Below, piece by piece: positions 43,655 through 52,925 of a stretch of DNA of 64,000 nucleotides (position 1 is the stretch's first letter; every line of letters begins with the position of its first letter). Made by a program: the position numbers and the translations under genes. Location of the stretch: assembly GCF_002752655.1 (NCBI RefSeq), contig NZ_CP023737.1:4240001-4304000 (forward strand), written 5' to 3'. The DNA is from Methylosinus trichosporium OB3b (GTDB lineage: Bacteria; Pseudomonadota; Alphaproteobacteria; Rhizobiales; Beijerinckiaceae). The notes under the pieces are model-generated. The model made no database searches. It worked only from the letters and a program-made list of their open reading frames with translations, and had not been told where the DNA came from.

Positions 43655-44958
43655 GCACGGCTGTCCGGGGAATGAGTCGATAAGTCGCGGGCGCATGCCT
43701 GGTACTTCCGAAGGTTTCGGGGTATTTTCCGGTTGTCGAGACTGGAAAATAAAGGACCAGACATGCGCTTCCAGAATAGCGTTTTTGTCGACTTGCTCAA
43801 GCCGATCGATCGTCGCGCGTTCGGCCAAATCGTCGCGCGCCACAAGGGCGACGCCTACGACAAATCCTTCAAGAGCTGGGATCATCTCGTCGTCCTGATC
43901 GCCGCTCAGCTCGGCAGCGAAACGAGCCTGCGCAGCCTCGAGGCCGCCTTCAACGCCAACAGCGGCTCCCATTATCACCTCGGCGTCCGCAGGATCGCCC
44001 GCTCCACCCTCGCCGAAGCCAATGCGCGCCGGCCCGTCGGCGTCTTCGCCGATCTTTTCGCGCGCCTCTCCTGCGAACTCGACCGCAGAACGCGCCGCGA
44101 CGGCGCCGAGCTGCTGCGCCTCATCGATTCGACGCCTATCCCGTTGAGCAAATTCCACGACTTCGCCCGCTCGAACGGCCGCATCCACGGCATGAAGATG
44201 CACGTCGTCTACGATCCCGGGGTCGACCGCCCCTTCTGCGTCGAGGTCACGCCCGCCAATGTCAACGATGTCGAGATCGGCAAGAAGACGCCGATCGAGG
44301 CCGGCGCGACCTATGTCTTCGACAAGGGCTATTATGATTTCAAATGGTGGAGGGACATTCACGAGGCCCGAGCCTTGTTCGTCACGCGCCCCAAGAGCAA
44401 CACCCGCCTCGCCGACCTCGCGGATCGGGAGATGCCGCAGACGCGCGGCGAAGGCTACACCGTGCTCAGGGATTGCGAGGTCGAGCTCGCCAGCAAGGGC
44501 GACTCGAAACTGCCCATGCCGCTGCGTCGCCTTCATATTCAACGCGATGCGCTGAAGGACGGCAAGCCGCAGCTGATCGTCGTGATCACCAACGACATGA
44601 CGCGTTCGGCGGTCGAGATCGCCGCGCTCTACAAGGCGCGCTGGGCCATAGAGCTGCTGTTCCGCTGGATCAAGCAGCATCTCAACATCCGCAAGTTTCT
44701 CGGCGAAAACGAGAACGCCGTGCGGCTGCAGCTGATCGCGGCGATGATCGCTTTCGTGCTGCTGCGCATCGCCGCCCACCGCCACGATATCGAACTCGCG
44801 CATCTGCGGTTCTCGGAGCTCGCCGGCAGGTTCCTTTTCACGCGACGGCCGATCAGTCGACTTGATCGGCCGCCGTCCAAATATCAGGCCGCCCGGCGGC
44901 TGGCGTCCCCCAGGCAGCTGGTTCTGAACTATGCCTGACTTCCCCGGACAGCCGTGCG
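43655..44958 (+). mobile_element. IS4-family insertion sequence, complete
   Basis: A 1304-base element with 18-base perfect terminal inverted repeats, GCACGGCTGTCCGGGGAA at the left end and its complement at 44941-44958. The flanks carry a seven-base direct repeat GCCTTGC (43648-43654 and 44959-44965), the target duplication. One intact transposase gene fills it. Rejoining the flanks recreates a perfect 16-base-pair hairpin with loop CCTTG between hbd and trmD, so the element went into the loop of a palindrome. Confidence 0.93.
43763..44938 (+). CDS. IS4-family transposase with DUF4372 N-terminus
   Basis: A 391-residue DDE transposase. The N-terminal 75 residues are the DUF4372 DNA-binding region (FQNSVFVDLLKPIDRRAFGQ, KSWDHLVVLIAAQLG). 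The catalytic acids are D122 in RLIDSTPI, D187 in VFDKGYYD and E297 in YKARWAIELLFRWIKQHL, which matches the Y-R-E signature of IS4. ATG 43763 has AAAGGA upstream. The frame is intact, so the element may be active. Its codon usage is like the host. Confidence 0.93.
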   Translation: MRFQNSVFVDLLKPIDRRAFGQIVARHKGDAYDKSFKSWDHLVVLIAAQLGSETSLRSLEAAFNANSGSHYHLGVRRIARSTLAEANARRPVGVFADLFARLSCELDRRTRRDGAELLRLIDSTPIPLSKFHDFARSNGRIHGMKMHVVYDPGVDRPFCVEVTPANVNDVEIGKKTPIEAGATYVFDKGYYDFKWWRDIHEARALFVTRPKSNTRLADLADREMPQTRGEGYTVLRDCEVELASKGDSKLPMPLRRLHIQRDALKDGKPQLIVVITNDMTRSAVEIAALYKARWAIELLFRWIKQHLNIRKFLGENENAVRLQLIAAMIAFVLLRIAAHRHDIELAHLRFSELAGRFLFTRRPISRLDRPPSKYQAARRLASPRQLVLNYA

Positions 44959-44980
44959 CCTTGCGGGAGAAGGGAGCGCC
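44959..44980. repeat. Right half of the hairpin split by the IS element
   Basis: The right target copy GCCTTGC (44959-44965) overlaps the stem arm CGGGAGAAGGGAGCGC (44965-44980), three bases from the trmD stop. The intact hairpin would have been a terminator candidate for both convergent genes. Confidence 0.9.
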
Positions 44981-44983
44981 CCT

Positions 44984-45667
44984 TCAGTCGCGTTTCAGCA
45001 GCTCCGGCCGGCGCTCTCGCGTGAGGCGCAGCGCCTCGTCCCGGCGCCATTTCGCGATTTTGGCGTGATCGCCTGACAGCAGAATCTCCGGGATCGCGCG
45101 GCCCTCGAACTCGCGCGGGCGGGTGTAGTGCGGATATTCCAATAGGCCCGTTTCGAAGCTCTCCTCGACGCCGGACGCCGCCGCGCCCATGATTCCGGGC
45201 AGCAGCCGCACGCAGGCGTCGATCAGCGCCAGGGCCGCGATCTCGCCGCCCGAGAGCACATAATCGCCGATCGAAATTTCCTCGAGCGCGCGCGCTTCGA
45301 TGATGCGCTCGTCGACGCCCTCGAAGCGACCGCAGAGAATGACGACGCCTTCGCCGGCGACGAGGCTGCGCACGCGCGCCTGCGTCAAAGGCGCGCCGCG
45401 CGGGCTCATCAACAGCCGCGGGCGCGTATCGCCGGGCGGCGCGGCGGAGTCTATGGCGGCGGCCAGCACATCGGCGCGCATGACCATGCCGGGGCCGCCG
45501 CCCGCCGGCGTGTCGTCGACGGCGCGATGGCGCCCGAGCCCATGCTCGCGAATATTGCGCGCCTCCAGCGCCCAGGCCCCGCGCGCGAGTCCGTCGCCGG
45601 CGAGCGACAGCCCGAGCGGGCCGGGGAACATTTCGGGGAACAGGGTGAGAAGGGTCGCGCTCCACAT
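44984..45667 (-). CDS. trmD: tRNA (guanine-37-N1)-methyltransferase TrmD
   Basis: A 227-residue SPOUT-class enzyme making m1G37 in tRNAs with a G36, including tRNA-Pro(GGG) and tRNA-Pro(CGG) found in this window. [17 protein letters not shown] opens it; the knot region has [16 protein letters not shown] and [20 protein letters not shown], and the linker [14 protein letters not shown] is complete. In most bacteria it follows rpsP-rimM. Here those genes are 17 kb away and trmD stands alone. Confidence 0.96.
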   Translation of the reverse strand: MWSATLLTLFPEMFPGPLGLSLAGDGLARGAWALEARNIREHGLGRHRAVDDTPAGGGPGMVMRADVLAAAIDSAAPPGDTRPRLLMSPRGAPLTQARVRSLVAGEGVVILCGRFEGVDERIIEARALEEISIGDYVLSGGEIAALALIDACVRLLPGIMGAAASGVEESFETGLLEYPHYTRPREFEGRAIPEILLSGDHAKIAKWRRDEALRLTRERRPELLKRD

Positions 45668-45725
45668 GCGGCGGGTTATGGCATGGGGCCGGGGGTGCGG
45701 GGAAGGCGGCGAGGGCCTTCGCCTC

Positions 45726-46820
45726 TCACCCCCGGCTGCGCCGCGCCAGCCGCCAGTCGGGCCGCAGATTGGCGATCAGCACGATCTCGGCGAGGCTCTG
45801 ACGCGTCAACAGCCCGACCAGCGCGCCATCCTCGCCCAAAACCCCGATCGCCGCCGCTTCGCCGAAGCTCTCGATCGTCTTGTCGAGCGGCGCGTCGCGG
45901 TCGACGGTCGGCGGATCACGGCGCACATAGGGCGCGATCGGCGCGCTGCGCGCTTCGCTCTTCAGCGCCTCGATGATGTCGGCGCGGCCGAGCAGGCCCA
46001 TGAAGCGCGGGCCATTGACCACCGGAAACTCCTCCTGCGAGGTGGCGAGCAGAATGTCGACCGCCTCGGAAAGATCGGCGCCCCAGTCGATCGCCGCTAT
46101 GCGCGTCTCCATGGCGTCCGCGACGGCGAGCCCGCGCGTCGCCTCGCTCGCTACCGTCATTTGCGCCTCGCCGGCCGCGGCCATGTAGACGAAAATGGCG
46201 ATGAACACGAGCAGCGGATTGCCGAACAGGCCGAGAAAGCCGAGCAGGAAGGCGAAGATCTGGCCGATCGAGGCGGCGATGCGCGTCGCCTTGGCGCGAT
46301 CGAGCCAGAGCGCCAGCGCCGCGCGCAGCACCCGGCCGCCGTCCATCGGAAAGGCCGGGATCATATTGAACACGGCGAGGAACAGATTGGCCGCAGCGAG
46401 GCGCGGGACGAGGCCGAGCTGCGGATCGTCGAGCTGCGTCAGCGCCTCCGGATGAAACGTCCCCAGCGCGACGAACAGCGCGATGGCGATGGCGATATTG
46501 ACCATCGGCCCGGCGATGGCGACGAGCAGCTCCTGCGCCGGCTTCTCCGGCATATGCGCGAGATTGGCGACGCCGCCGATCGGCAGCAGCGTCACCTCGG
46601 TCGAGACGATGCCGAAGCGGCGCGCCGTCAATATGTGGCCGAACTCGTGCAGCACCACACAAGTGAAGATCAGCAGGATGAACAGCACGCTGTCGCGCGC
46701 CGCCTCCAGTCCGCCGCTGCGATAGGCGGAAAAGCCGATCCACGCCAGCAGCAGGATGAAAGTGACATGGATGCGCACGGCCGTGCCTTTGAAGCTGCCG
46801 AGCGTGATCGACCAGCGCAT
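45726..46820 (-). CDS. Site-2 protease family membrane metalloprotease with CBS domains
   Basis: A 364-residue M50 peptidase. The zinc site is H58-E59-F-G-H62 in VLHEFGH and the distal aspartate lies in [18 protein letters not shown]. Six hydrophobic helices precede a C-terminal pair of CBS motifs (residues 245-355; [40 protein letters not shown]). This is the SpoIVFB-like, CBS-containing subgroup; CBS domains suggest control by nucleotides. Substrate unknown. It is followed by a family D repeat on its 5' side. Confidence 0.9.
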   Translation of the reverse strand: MRWSITLGSFKGTAVRIHVTFILLLAWIGFSAYRSGGLEAARDSVLFILLIFTCVVLHEFGHILTARRFGIVSTEVTLLPIGGVANLAHMPEKPAQELLVAIAGPMVNIAIAIALFVALGTFHPEALTQLDDPQLGLVPRLAAANLFLAVFNMIPAFPMDGGRVLRAALALWLDRAKATRIAASIGQIFAFLLGFLGLFGNPLLVFIAIFVYMAAAGEAQMTVASEATRGLAVADAMETRIAAIDWGADLSEAVDILLATSQEEFPVVNGPRFMGLLGRADIIEALKSEARSAPIAPYVRRDPPTVDRDAPLDKTIESFGEAAAIGVLGEDGALVGLLTRQSLAEIVLIANLRPDWRLARRSRG

Positions 46821-46843
46821 GTTTGCCTTTCCGGCGCAGCGGC

Positions 46844-46880
46844 CGTCATTGCGAGCGAAGCGAAGCAGTCCATCAGCCGC
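46844..46880. repeat. Family D repeat (single arm)
   Basis: CGTCATTGCGAGCGAAGCGAAGCAGTCCA matches one arm of the family D unit, upstream of the site-2 protease gene. Confidence 0.7.
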
Positions 46881-46933
46881 GGCGCGGCGCCGCAGGTGGG
46901 AAGGCTGCGATTCATATCAGACTTCGCGGACAC

Positions 46934-46970
46934 GAAAAAAGGGCGATCGACGCTTGCGCGGCGACCGCCC
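46934..46970 (-). terminator. Intrinsic terminator of the MarR-family gene
   Basis: On the minus strand GGGCGGTCG pairs with CGATCGCCC (one G-U pair), followed by TTTTTTCG. It lies 27 bases after the stop of the regulator gene. Confidence 0.8.
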
Positions 46971-46996
46971 GAGAAGGCGCTGGAGGGGGAGGGGCG

Positions 46997-47509
46997 TCAG
47001 AGACGATAGCGGATCTGGTCAGTCCAGAAGCGCTCGAGGCGCGTCAGGGCCGTGTTGACGGTGCGGAACTCGGCGGAGGAGACGCCGCCGATCTGCTCGA
47101 CCGTCGTCGCATGCTTCTCGTAGAGAGCGGCGACGATATCATGAACTTCCTTGCCCTTGGGCGTGAGGCTGATGCGCACCGAGCGGCGGTCGATGCGCGA
47201 GCGCGCATGGTGGAGATAGCCCATCTCGACGAGCTTCTTCACATTGTAGGAGACGTTGGAGCCGAGATAATAGCCGCGCGTGCGCAATTCGCTCGCGGTC
47301 AGCTCCTTGTCGCCGATATTGTAGAGCAGCAGAGCCTGCACGGAATTGACGTCGCCGCGATTGCGACGATCGAACTCGTCCTTGATCACATCGAGCAGCC
47401 GGCGATGCAGACGCTCGACCAAGGTCAGCGACTCGAGATAGATCGGCCGTATCTCGTTGATCTTGTCGGTGCGCAGCTGCGCCGCTTCGGTTTTCGACGC
47501 CGTATTCAT
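46997..47509 (-). CDS. MarR family winged-helix regulator (LdtR-like)
   Basis: A 170-residue regulator. LVERLHRRLLDVIKDEFDRR and DVNSVQALLLYNIGDKELTA lead into the winged helix (GYYLGSNVSYNVKKLVEMGY, then SRIDRRSVRISLTPKG). This resembles LdtR of Liberibacter and PetP-type regulators conserved through Rhizobiales, where LdtR controls L,D-transpeptidase and stress genes. The recognition helix contains GSNVSYNVKKL. A good terminator follows. Its own targets here are not visible. Confidence 0.85.
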   Translation of the reverse strand: MNTASKTEAAQLRTDKINEIRPIYLESLTLVERLHRRLLDVIKDEFDRRNRGDVNSVQALLLYNIGDKELTASELRTRGYYLGSNVSYNVKKLVEMGYLHHARSRIDRRSVRISLTPKGKEVHDIVAALYEKHATTVEQIGGVSSAEFRTVNTALTRLERFWTDQIRYRL

Positions 47510-47714
47510 TGATCAAGCTCCGTCTCGTCTATTCGCGCCGGAAGTTCAGCTCCGGTCTGATCATGGGCGGACCTTAGAGGGCGCGAATGAAGACCGCTTT
47601 AAGCAACAGTCTGAATCCGCCGTTTACCTCCACTACCGCTCGCGCGGTGAAGTCGCGGTAAATAGATTCACTCGAATTTTTCGCACTTTGTCGCTTATTT
47701 GCACGAGGCGCGGC

Positions 47715-48281
47715 TTACAGCCGATCGAGCTTCGCCAGCGTCTCGCGCATGTGGCGAAGCCAGCGCTGCGCGCGGCTCTCGGCGACCTCGATTTCGGGCG
47801 CACGGCGGCGGCGGCGCTTCTCGCGCAGCCTTTGCGCTTCATAATCGCGCCCGGCTTCGAAGGTCAGGAAAAAATACAGGCCGATGAGCGCGAGATCGAA
47901 GCCGACGAGCCAATAGCCGCCGAAGAAGAAGCCGGGCGACGTCGTCGTCACGAAAATCTGCGCGCTGGCGATCAGCAGCCACAGCACGCCGCCCCAGGGC
48001 GTCGCCAGCCACAGGCCGACGCCGGCGATGAGATCGAGCACGGCGAAGAACACGATGGCGATCGCGACATGGGTCGGCAGAGAGTCGAAGATCGGCTGCG
48101 CGGATGTGAGCATGAGGCTCCATTGCATCACGCCCTGCGCCAGCCAGAACAACGCCATCACGCGCATGAACAGAGTGAGCAGCTGGCCCCAACGCGTCGC
48201 TTCGTTGGAGACGCTCGCCTCGCCGACGCGGATCGGCCGATGCGGATCGTCGGCCTCGTCGTAGCTCGCGTGCTCGGTCAA
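47715..48281 (-). CDS. DUF6163 family membrane protein
   Basis: A 188-residue protein with four hydrophobic helices between residues 35 and 145 (LTLFMRVMALFWLAQGVMQW, VAIAIVFFAVLDLIAGVGLW, LWLLIASAQIFVT, YWLVGFDLALIGLYFFL) and a basic C-terminal tail. It fits DUF6163, a family usually found beside the LdtR-like regulator gene in Rhizobiales. The function is unknown. The 205-base gap to the regulator probably holds its promoter. Confidence 0.75.
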   Translation of the reverse strand: MTEHASYDEADDPHRPIRVGEASVSNEATRWGQLLTLFMRVMALFWLAQGVMQWSLMLTSAQPIFDSLPTHVAIAIVFFAVLDLIAGVGLWLATPWGGVLWLLIASAQIFVTTTSPGFFFGGYWLVGFDLALIGLYFFLTFEAGRDYEAQRLREKRRRRRAPEIEVAESRAQRWLRHMRETLAKLDRL

Positions 48282-48330
48282 GCGGAGCCTCTTTCGCCGC
48301 GTGCGTCGACGCGAACCACGACTCTCGACG

Positions 48331-48500
48331 CGCGCTCCTTCTCCCGCTCGCGGGAGAAGGTGGCCCGACGAAGTCGGGTCGGATGAGGGCGCCTCCGGTT
48401 TGCGCCTCTGTGAACAATTGCGAGATCGCTGTGGCGGCGTGGGCCCTCATCCGACCCCGCTTCGCGGGGCCACCTTCTCCCACAAGTGGGAGAAGGGGAC
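48331..48500. repeat. Inverted repeat pair, family B
   Basis: GCTCCTTCTCCCGCTCGCGGGAGAAGGTGGCC and GTCGGATGAGGGC are followed by the inverted GGCCCTCATCCGACCCC and CCACCTTCTCCCACAAGTGGGAGAAGG. This is the same arrangement as at 38266-38450. It separates trpE from the DUF6163 gene. Confidence 0.88.
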
Positions 48501-48531
48501 GCCTTTGCTTGCAATCGTCCTCGCGTCATCG

Positions 48532-50061
48532 CTACTGCCCGCGCCGCGCCCGCGTAGCGAAGCGCACGGCCTCCTCCGCGGCGCGGAACAGCGCCTTCGA
48601 TTTGTTCACCGTCTCGCGATGCTCGTAGTCGGGATTGCTGTCGTAGACGACGCCGGCGCCCGCCTGCACATGCATCGCGCCGTCCTTCACGAGCGCTGTG
48701 CGCAGCACGATGCAGGTGTCCATCTCGCCGCCGGCGCCGAAATAGCCGATGCAGCCGCCATAGGGCCCGCGCTTATCGGTCTCCAATTCGTCGATGATCT
48801 CCATAGCCCGCACTTTCGGCGCGCCGGACACCGTGCCGGCGGGAAATCCCGCGGCCAGCGCGTCGATGCAATCATGCGCCGGATCGAGCGCGCCTTCGAC
48901 ATTGGAGACGATGTGCATCACATGGCTGTAGCGCTCGATGGCGAAGCTGTCGGTCACATTCACCGTGCCGGTGGCGGCGACGCGGCCGACGTCGTTGCGA
49001 CCGAGATCGAGCAGCATCAGATGCTCGGCGCGCTCCTTCTCGTCGGCGAGCAGATCGGCGGCGAGGCGCTCGTCCTCGGCCTTGTCGGGGCTGCGCCAGC
49101 GCGTGCCGGCGATCGGGCGGATCGTCACCTTGCCCTCGCGCACGCGAACGAGAATCTCGGGCGAGGAGCAGACGATCTGAAAGCCGCCGAAATCGAGAAA
49201 GCAGAGAAAGGGCGCCGGATTGACGCGGCGCAGCGCGCGATAGAGCGCGAAGGCGGGCAGAGCGAAAGGCGCGGTGAAGCGCTGCGACAGCACGACCTGA
49301 AAAATATCGCCGGCGCGGATATAGTCCTTGGCGCGCTCGACCATCTCGAGGAAGCGCGCGGGCGCGGTGTTGGATACGGGCTCTTGCGCCAGCAGCAGCG
49401 GATCGGCCTGGGTCTCGCGCTGGTCGAGCGGCGTCTCCAGCGTCGCCACCACGGCGTCGAGACGCGCGAGCGCGGCCTCATAGGCGGGTCTCGCCGCGAC
49501 GCCGGGCTGCGGCCGCGCCGGCGTGACGACGATGATCTCGTCGCGCACCGTGTCGAACACCACCATCACCGTCGGGCGCAGCAGGATCGCGTCGGGAACG
49601 CCGAGCGCATCCGGCTTGGCCGGCGGCAGGCGCTCCATCAGCCGCACCGTGTCATAGCCGAGATAGCCGAACACGCCCGCCGCCATGGGCGGCAGATGCG
49701 CGGCTTGGTCGACCGCCGATTCGGCGATCAGCGCGCGCAGCGCGTCGAGCGGCGGCGCGTCGCAGGGCTCGAAGGCCTCGCGCTCCTGCAGCGCGCGGCG
49801 GTTGATCGAGGCCTTTTCGCCGTCGATGCGCAAGATGACGTCGGGATCGAGTCCGATCATCGAGTAGCGGCCGCGCGCGGCGCCGCCTTCGACCGATTCG
49901 AGCAGGAAGCTGTTCCCAGCTCTTTCGCGCGCGAGCTTCAGATAGGCCGAGACCGGCGTTTCGAGATCGGCGACGAGCCTCGTGACGACGAGCGCAGCGC
50001 GCCCCGCCTCGTGCTCGGCCGCGAAGGCTTCGAAGGACGGCTCGAACGGCGCCTCGCTCAC
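48532..50061 (-). CDS. trpE: Anthranilate synthase component I
   Basis: A 509-residue enzyme converting chorismate to anthranilate with ammonia from TrpG. The feedback-site LLES motif is NSFLLESVEGG near residue 50; the catalytic half has GDIFQVVLSQRF, RPIAGTRWRSPDKAEDERLA, LLDLGRNDVGRVA and FPAGTVSGAPKVRAMEIID. It is not fused to TrpG. Its start overlaps the ppiD stop as ATGA. In most Rhizobiales trpG, trpD and trpC follow; here they lie 15 kb away. Confidence 0.96.
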   Translation of the reverse strand: MSEAPFEPSFEAFAAEHEAGRAALVVTRLVADLETPVSAYLKLARERAGNSFLLESVEGGAARGRYSMIGLDPDVILRIDGEKASINRRALQEREAFEPCDAPPLDALRALIAESAVDQAAHLPPMAAGVFGYLGYDTVRLMERLPPAKPDALGVPDAILLRPTVMVVFDTVRDEIIVVTPARPQPGVAARPAYEAALARLDAVVATLETPLDQRETQADPLLLAQEPVSNTAPARFLEMVERAKDYIRAGDIFQVVLSQRFTAPFALPAFALYRALRRVNPAPFLCFLDFGGFQIVCSSPEILVRVREGKVTIRPIAGTRWRSPDKAEDERLAADLLADEKERAEHLMLLDLGRNDVGRVAATGTVNVTDSFAIERYSHVMHIVSNVEGALDPAHDCIDALAAGFPAGTVSGAPKVRAMEIIDELETDKRGPYGGCIGYFGAGGEMDTCIVLRTALVKDGAMHVQAGAGVVYDSNPDYEHRETVNKSKALFRAAEEAVRFATRARRGQ

Positions 50062-51965
50062 TGGTCCTGTTCTCCGCCGGTCGCGGCTTCCAGCGCTTTC
50101 TGATTGATGCTGACGTTGTAGATCTTCTCCAGCGCGCCGACATATTGCTCGAGAATGTCGTTGGTGAAGGCGGGCTTCATCTGCTCCGCCGCCGCCTTGG
50201 CCTCGAGCGAGCTCGCGTCATAGGGCTGCGTCGTCGCATTCTCGACGCGGAACACCAGCCGGCCGCCGTCGACCGCCACCGAGCCCGCGCCATGCACGGG
50301 CGTGTCGAAGACGGCGATGATCGCGGCGTTGGGGATCGCCGGGTTGGGCGCGCGCTTCACATCATTGGCGCGCCGCGATTCGGCACCGGCGGATTTGGCG
50401 ACGTCCGCGATCGTCTTGCCGGCGCGCAGCTCCGCGGCCAGCGCGTCGGCCTTGGCGGCGAGCGCCTTCTGCAGCCGCTCCTCGCGCACCGCGATCTCGA
50501 CGTTCGGCTTGGCTTCCTCGAAGCTGCGCTGGCGCGCCGGCTCGACCTTCGCCACCTCGAACCAGAGATAGCCGCCGTCGCGCGTCGCCACCGTGTCATT
50601 GTCGACGCCGACGTCGGAGGCGAAGGCGGCCTTGAGCAGATCTTCCGAGCCGAAGACGCTGGGGATCTCCTGGCCGGCCTTGTCGCGGCCGCTCGCGTCG
50701 GTCGCCTCGACGGCCACGACCTCGAGCCCGAGCGACTTCGCCGCTTCGGCCAGCGCCTTGCCGCCGGCCCGCTGGTCCTCGATCGCGTCATGGACCTTCT
50801 GAACCTGCGGCGCCGCCCGCTCGCGGGCGATCTCGCCGCGCAATTCGTCGCGCGTCTGCTCGAAGCTGCGCGTGACGACGCTCGGGACGATCTTCTCGAT
50901 CTCCAGAATGGCGTAGCCGAAGGCGGTCTGAACCGGGCCGACGAAGCCGGGCTTTTCCGGCGCGAACACCTTGTCGGACAGCTTGATCTCGCCGAGGTCC
51001 TTGGCCTCCAGCAGGCCGAGGTCGATATCCTTGGTCGCGAGCTTGCGCTCCGTGGCCAGCGCCTCGAAGGAGAGCCCGCCCTCGAGCCGCTTCAGCGCCG
51101 CATCGGCCTCGTCCTTGGCGGCGAACAGAAGCTGGCGCAGATGGCGCTTCTCCGCCGTTCCGTAGCGCTTGGTCTTGACCTCGTCATAGAGCTTGCGCGC
51201 CTCCTCCTCGGAGACCTCCTGCGGCTTGGCGAGGCTCGCCGGCGTCGCTGCGAGAATGACGAGCCTGCGATATTCCTTGGCGCGGAAACTCTGCTCGCGA
51301 TCCTCGAAATATTTCTTCAACTCCTCCTCCGAGGGGGCGGCGATCTCGCCGGCCGCGGCGGCCGGCAGCTCGAAATAATCGACGTCGCGCGCCTCGTTGC
51401 GGAAACGGTGCAGCGCCTCGAGCACGAGCTGCGGCGGCTCCATCGCGCCGACGACCGAATCGGTCAGCTCCTTACGCACATAGCCGCTCTTCTGCTCGGC
51501 GAGGAAGCTGCGCTCCGTATAGCCGGCGTCGCGCAAAATCTGCTTGAAGCGGTCGGAGTCGAACTTGCCCGTCGGGCCTTTGAACACATTCTCGTCGCGC
51601 ACGAGCTTCAGCACGTCGGGGTCGCCGATGGCGAGGCCGAGCGCGCGCGCCTTCTGATCGAGCGTGAGCTCGGTGATCATCCGCTGCAGCACCTGCTCGT
51701 CGAGCCCGTAACGACGCGCCTCCTCATTGGTGATGGCGCGGCGGGCGCGCTGCTGCAGGCGGCGCAGCTCGTTCTGATAAGCGCCGCGATAGGCCTCGAC
51801 GGTGATCTCGCCCGAGCCGACCTTGGCGAGCCTTTTGGTCGAGAAGCCGCGGAACACGTCGCCTATGCCCCAGACTGCGAAGCTCAGCGCGATGAAGCCC
51901 ATCACTATGCCGAGAATGACGCGGCCGATCCGATGTTGCGAGGCGATGCGCAGGCCTTCCAGCAT
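50058..51965 (-). CDS. ppiD: Membrane-anchored peptidyl-prolyl isomerase (PpiD/SurA_N type)
   Basis: A 635-residue periplasmic foldase anchored by one N-terminal helix (RVILGIVMGFIALSFAVWGI, residues 14-33). A SurA_N-like chaperone domain follows (VEAYRGAYQNELRRLQQRAR and GLDEQVLQRMITELTLDQKA), then a parvulin-type region around KRHLRQLLFAAKDEADAALK to VFAPEKPGFVGPVQTAFGY. The C-terminal 250 residues are helical. ATG 51965 gives the family start. It overlaps trpE by four bases, an arrangement conserved in Rhizobiales. Confidence 0.9.
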   Translation of the reverse strand: MLEGLRIASQHRIGRVILGIVMGFIALSFAVWGIGDVFRGFSTKRLAKVGSGEITVEAYRGAYQNELRRLQQRARRAITNEEARRYGLDEQVLQRMITELTLDQKARALGLAIGDPDVLKLVRDENVFKGPTGKFDSDRFKQILRDAGYTERSFLAEQKSGYVRKELTDSVVGAMEPPQLVLEALHRFRNEARDVDYFELPAAAAGEIAAPSEEELKKYFEDREQSFRAKEYRRLVILAATPASLAKPQEVSEEEARKLYDEVKTKRYGTAEKRHLRQLLFAAKDEADAALKRLEGGLSFEALATERKLATKDIDLGLLEAKDLGEIKLSDKVFAPEKPGFVGPVQTAFGYAILEIEKIVPSVVTRSFEQTRDELRGEIARERAAPQVQKVHDAIEDQRAGGKALAEAAKSLGLEVVAVEATDASGRDKAGQEIPSVFGSEDLLKAAFASDVGVDNDTVATRDGGYLWFEVAKVEPARQRSFEEAKPNVEIAVREERLQKALAAKADALAAELRAGKTIADVAKSAGAESRRANDVKRAPNPAIPNAAIIAVFDTPVHGAGSVAVDGGRLVFRVENATTQPYDASSLEAKAAAEQMKPAFTNDILEQYVGALEKIYNVSINQKALEAATGGEQDQ

Positions 51966-52209
51966 GACGTTCTCGTTTCCCTTGGGCGCGGCTGATCCGG
52001 CTCTTTGCGTGGGTCTTCGGCCGGAATTGGCGCGGACTATAGGTAGCGTCGCCTCCACTTGCAATCGCGCCGTCGTCGCCCGCTCGGGCGAGGCTGTGCG
52101 CGCACCGGCCGCGCGACATCCGGGGGAACCGAAGCGGCGGCCCTCGCGTTTGGACGCCCTGGGGGGCGCCGCGGACTCTCTCGTGGAGCTCGCGATCCGG
52201 AGTGTGCAG

Positions 52210-52803
52210 ATGAACCTCATGAAGACACTGACGATCGGCGCGGCTGCGCTCGGATGGCTCGTTTTGGTTGGCCAGGCCGGCGCAGCGCCGTCAGGCAAAG
52301 AGGCGAAATATGCCGCCGCGACCCGTTACGAGAGCGGGAGCCGTCCCGCGCAGAAGCAGAAATGGAGTTCTTCGTCGCATCGTTCGGTCACCGGCCGCTC
52401 GGCCTATGCGCCGCGCGGAATGTCGGCGCGCTGCGCGGGGCAAGGCGGCCGCCTGATCGTCGGGCGCAGCGGCGACTGGCGCTGCGTGACGAGAAGCGGG
52501 CGTTCGATCTATGTGCCGAAGAGCGGACGCAGCGCTTATTCGCCGCGGGGCAAGGAGATGTATCATCAGCGCGGAATCAAGGGCGGCCGTTCGCTCGAAC
52601 GGCCGCATGGCTCGAACGAGATACAGCCGCGTGCGACCCTCGCCGCCATGAGCGGCGGCGCCGAAGGCCGGTCTGTGCAATCTCCGAAGATCGCGCCGCA
52701 GGGCGGCGCGATGGGAACGCATGGCCGCGCGCCCTATAGCGATATCCCGAGCAAGCCCCTGAGCAAAGGCCGCTCCGGCGCGGCGCCCAAGCAGAGCCGC
52801 TGA
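52210..52803 (+). CDS. Secreted basic Ser/Gly/Arg-rich protein of unknown function
   Basis: A 197-residue protein with a signal peptide (MKTLTIGAAALGWLVLVGQA, cleavage near AGA). The mature part is very basic and low in hydrophobic residues. It carries a short motif three times, GRSAYAPRG, GRSIYVPKS and GRSAYSPRG, near residues 62-120. Two cysteines (SARCAGQGG and DWRCVTRSG) could form a disulfide around this repeat. I do not recognise a family. ATG 52210 or 52219 may start it. Confidence 0.6.
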   Translation: MNLMKTLTIGAAALGWLVLVGQAGAAPSGKEAKYAAATRYESGSRPAQKQKWSSSSHRSVTGRSAYAPRGMSARCAGQGGRLIVGRSGDWRCVTRSGRSIYVPKSGRSAYSPRGKEMYHQRGIKGGRSLERPHGSNEIQPRATLAAMSGGAEGRSVQSPKIAPQGGAMGTHGRAPYSDIPSKPLSKGRSGAAPKQSR

Positions 52804-52861
52804 AGATGAAGCGAGGAGCCCGGCCCTGCGCCGGGCTCCACTCTCTCGTTGCAATGAAAGA

Positions 52862-52920
52862 GCGAGGCTGAAGGCTCGCGGTCCAGGGCCCGGGTTTGGA
52901 CCGCGAGCCTTCAGGCTCGC
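52862..52920. repeat. Inverted repeat pair, family E
   Basis: GCGAGGCTGAAGGCTCGCGG and CCGCGAGCCTTCAGGCTCGC face each other across TCCAGGGCCCGGGTTTGGA. It could form a long hairpin downstream of the secreted protein gene. Confidence 0.88.
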
Positions 52921-52925
52921 TTCTT

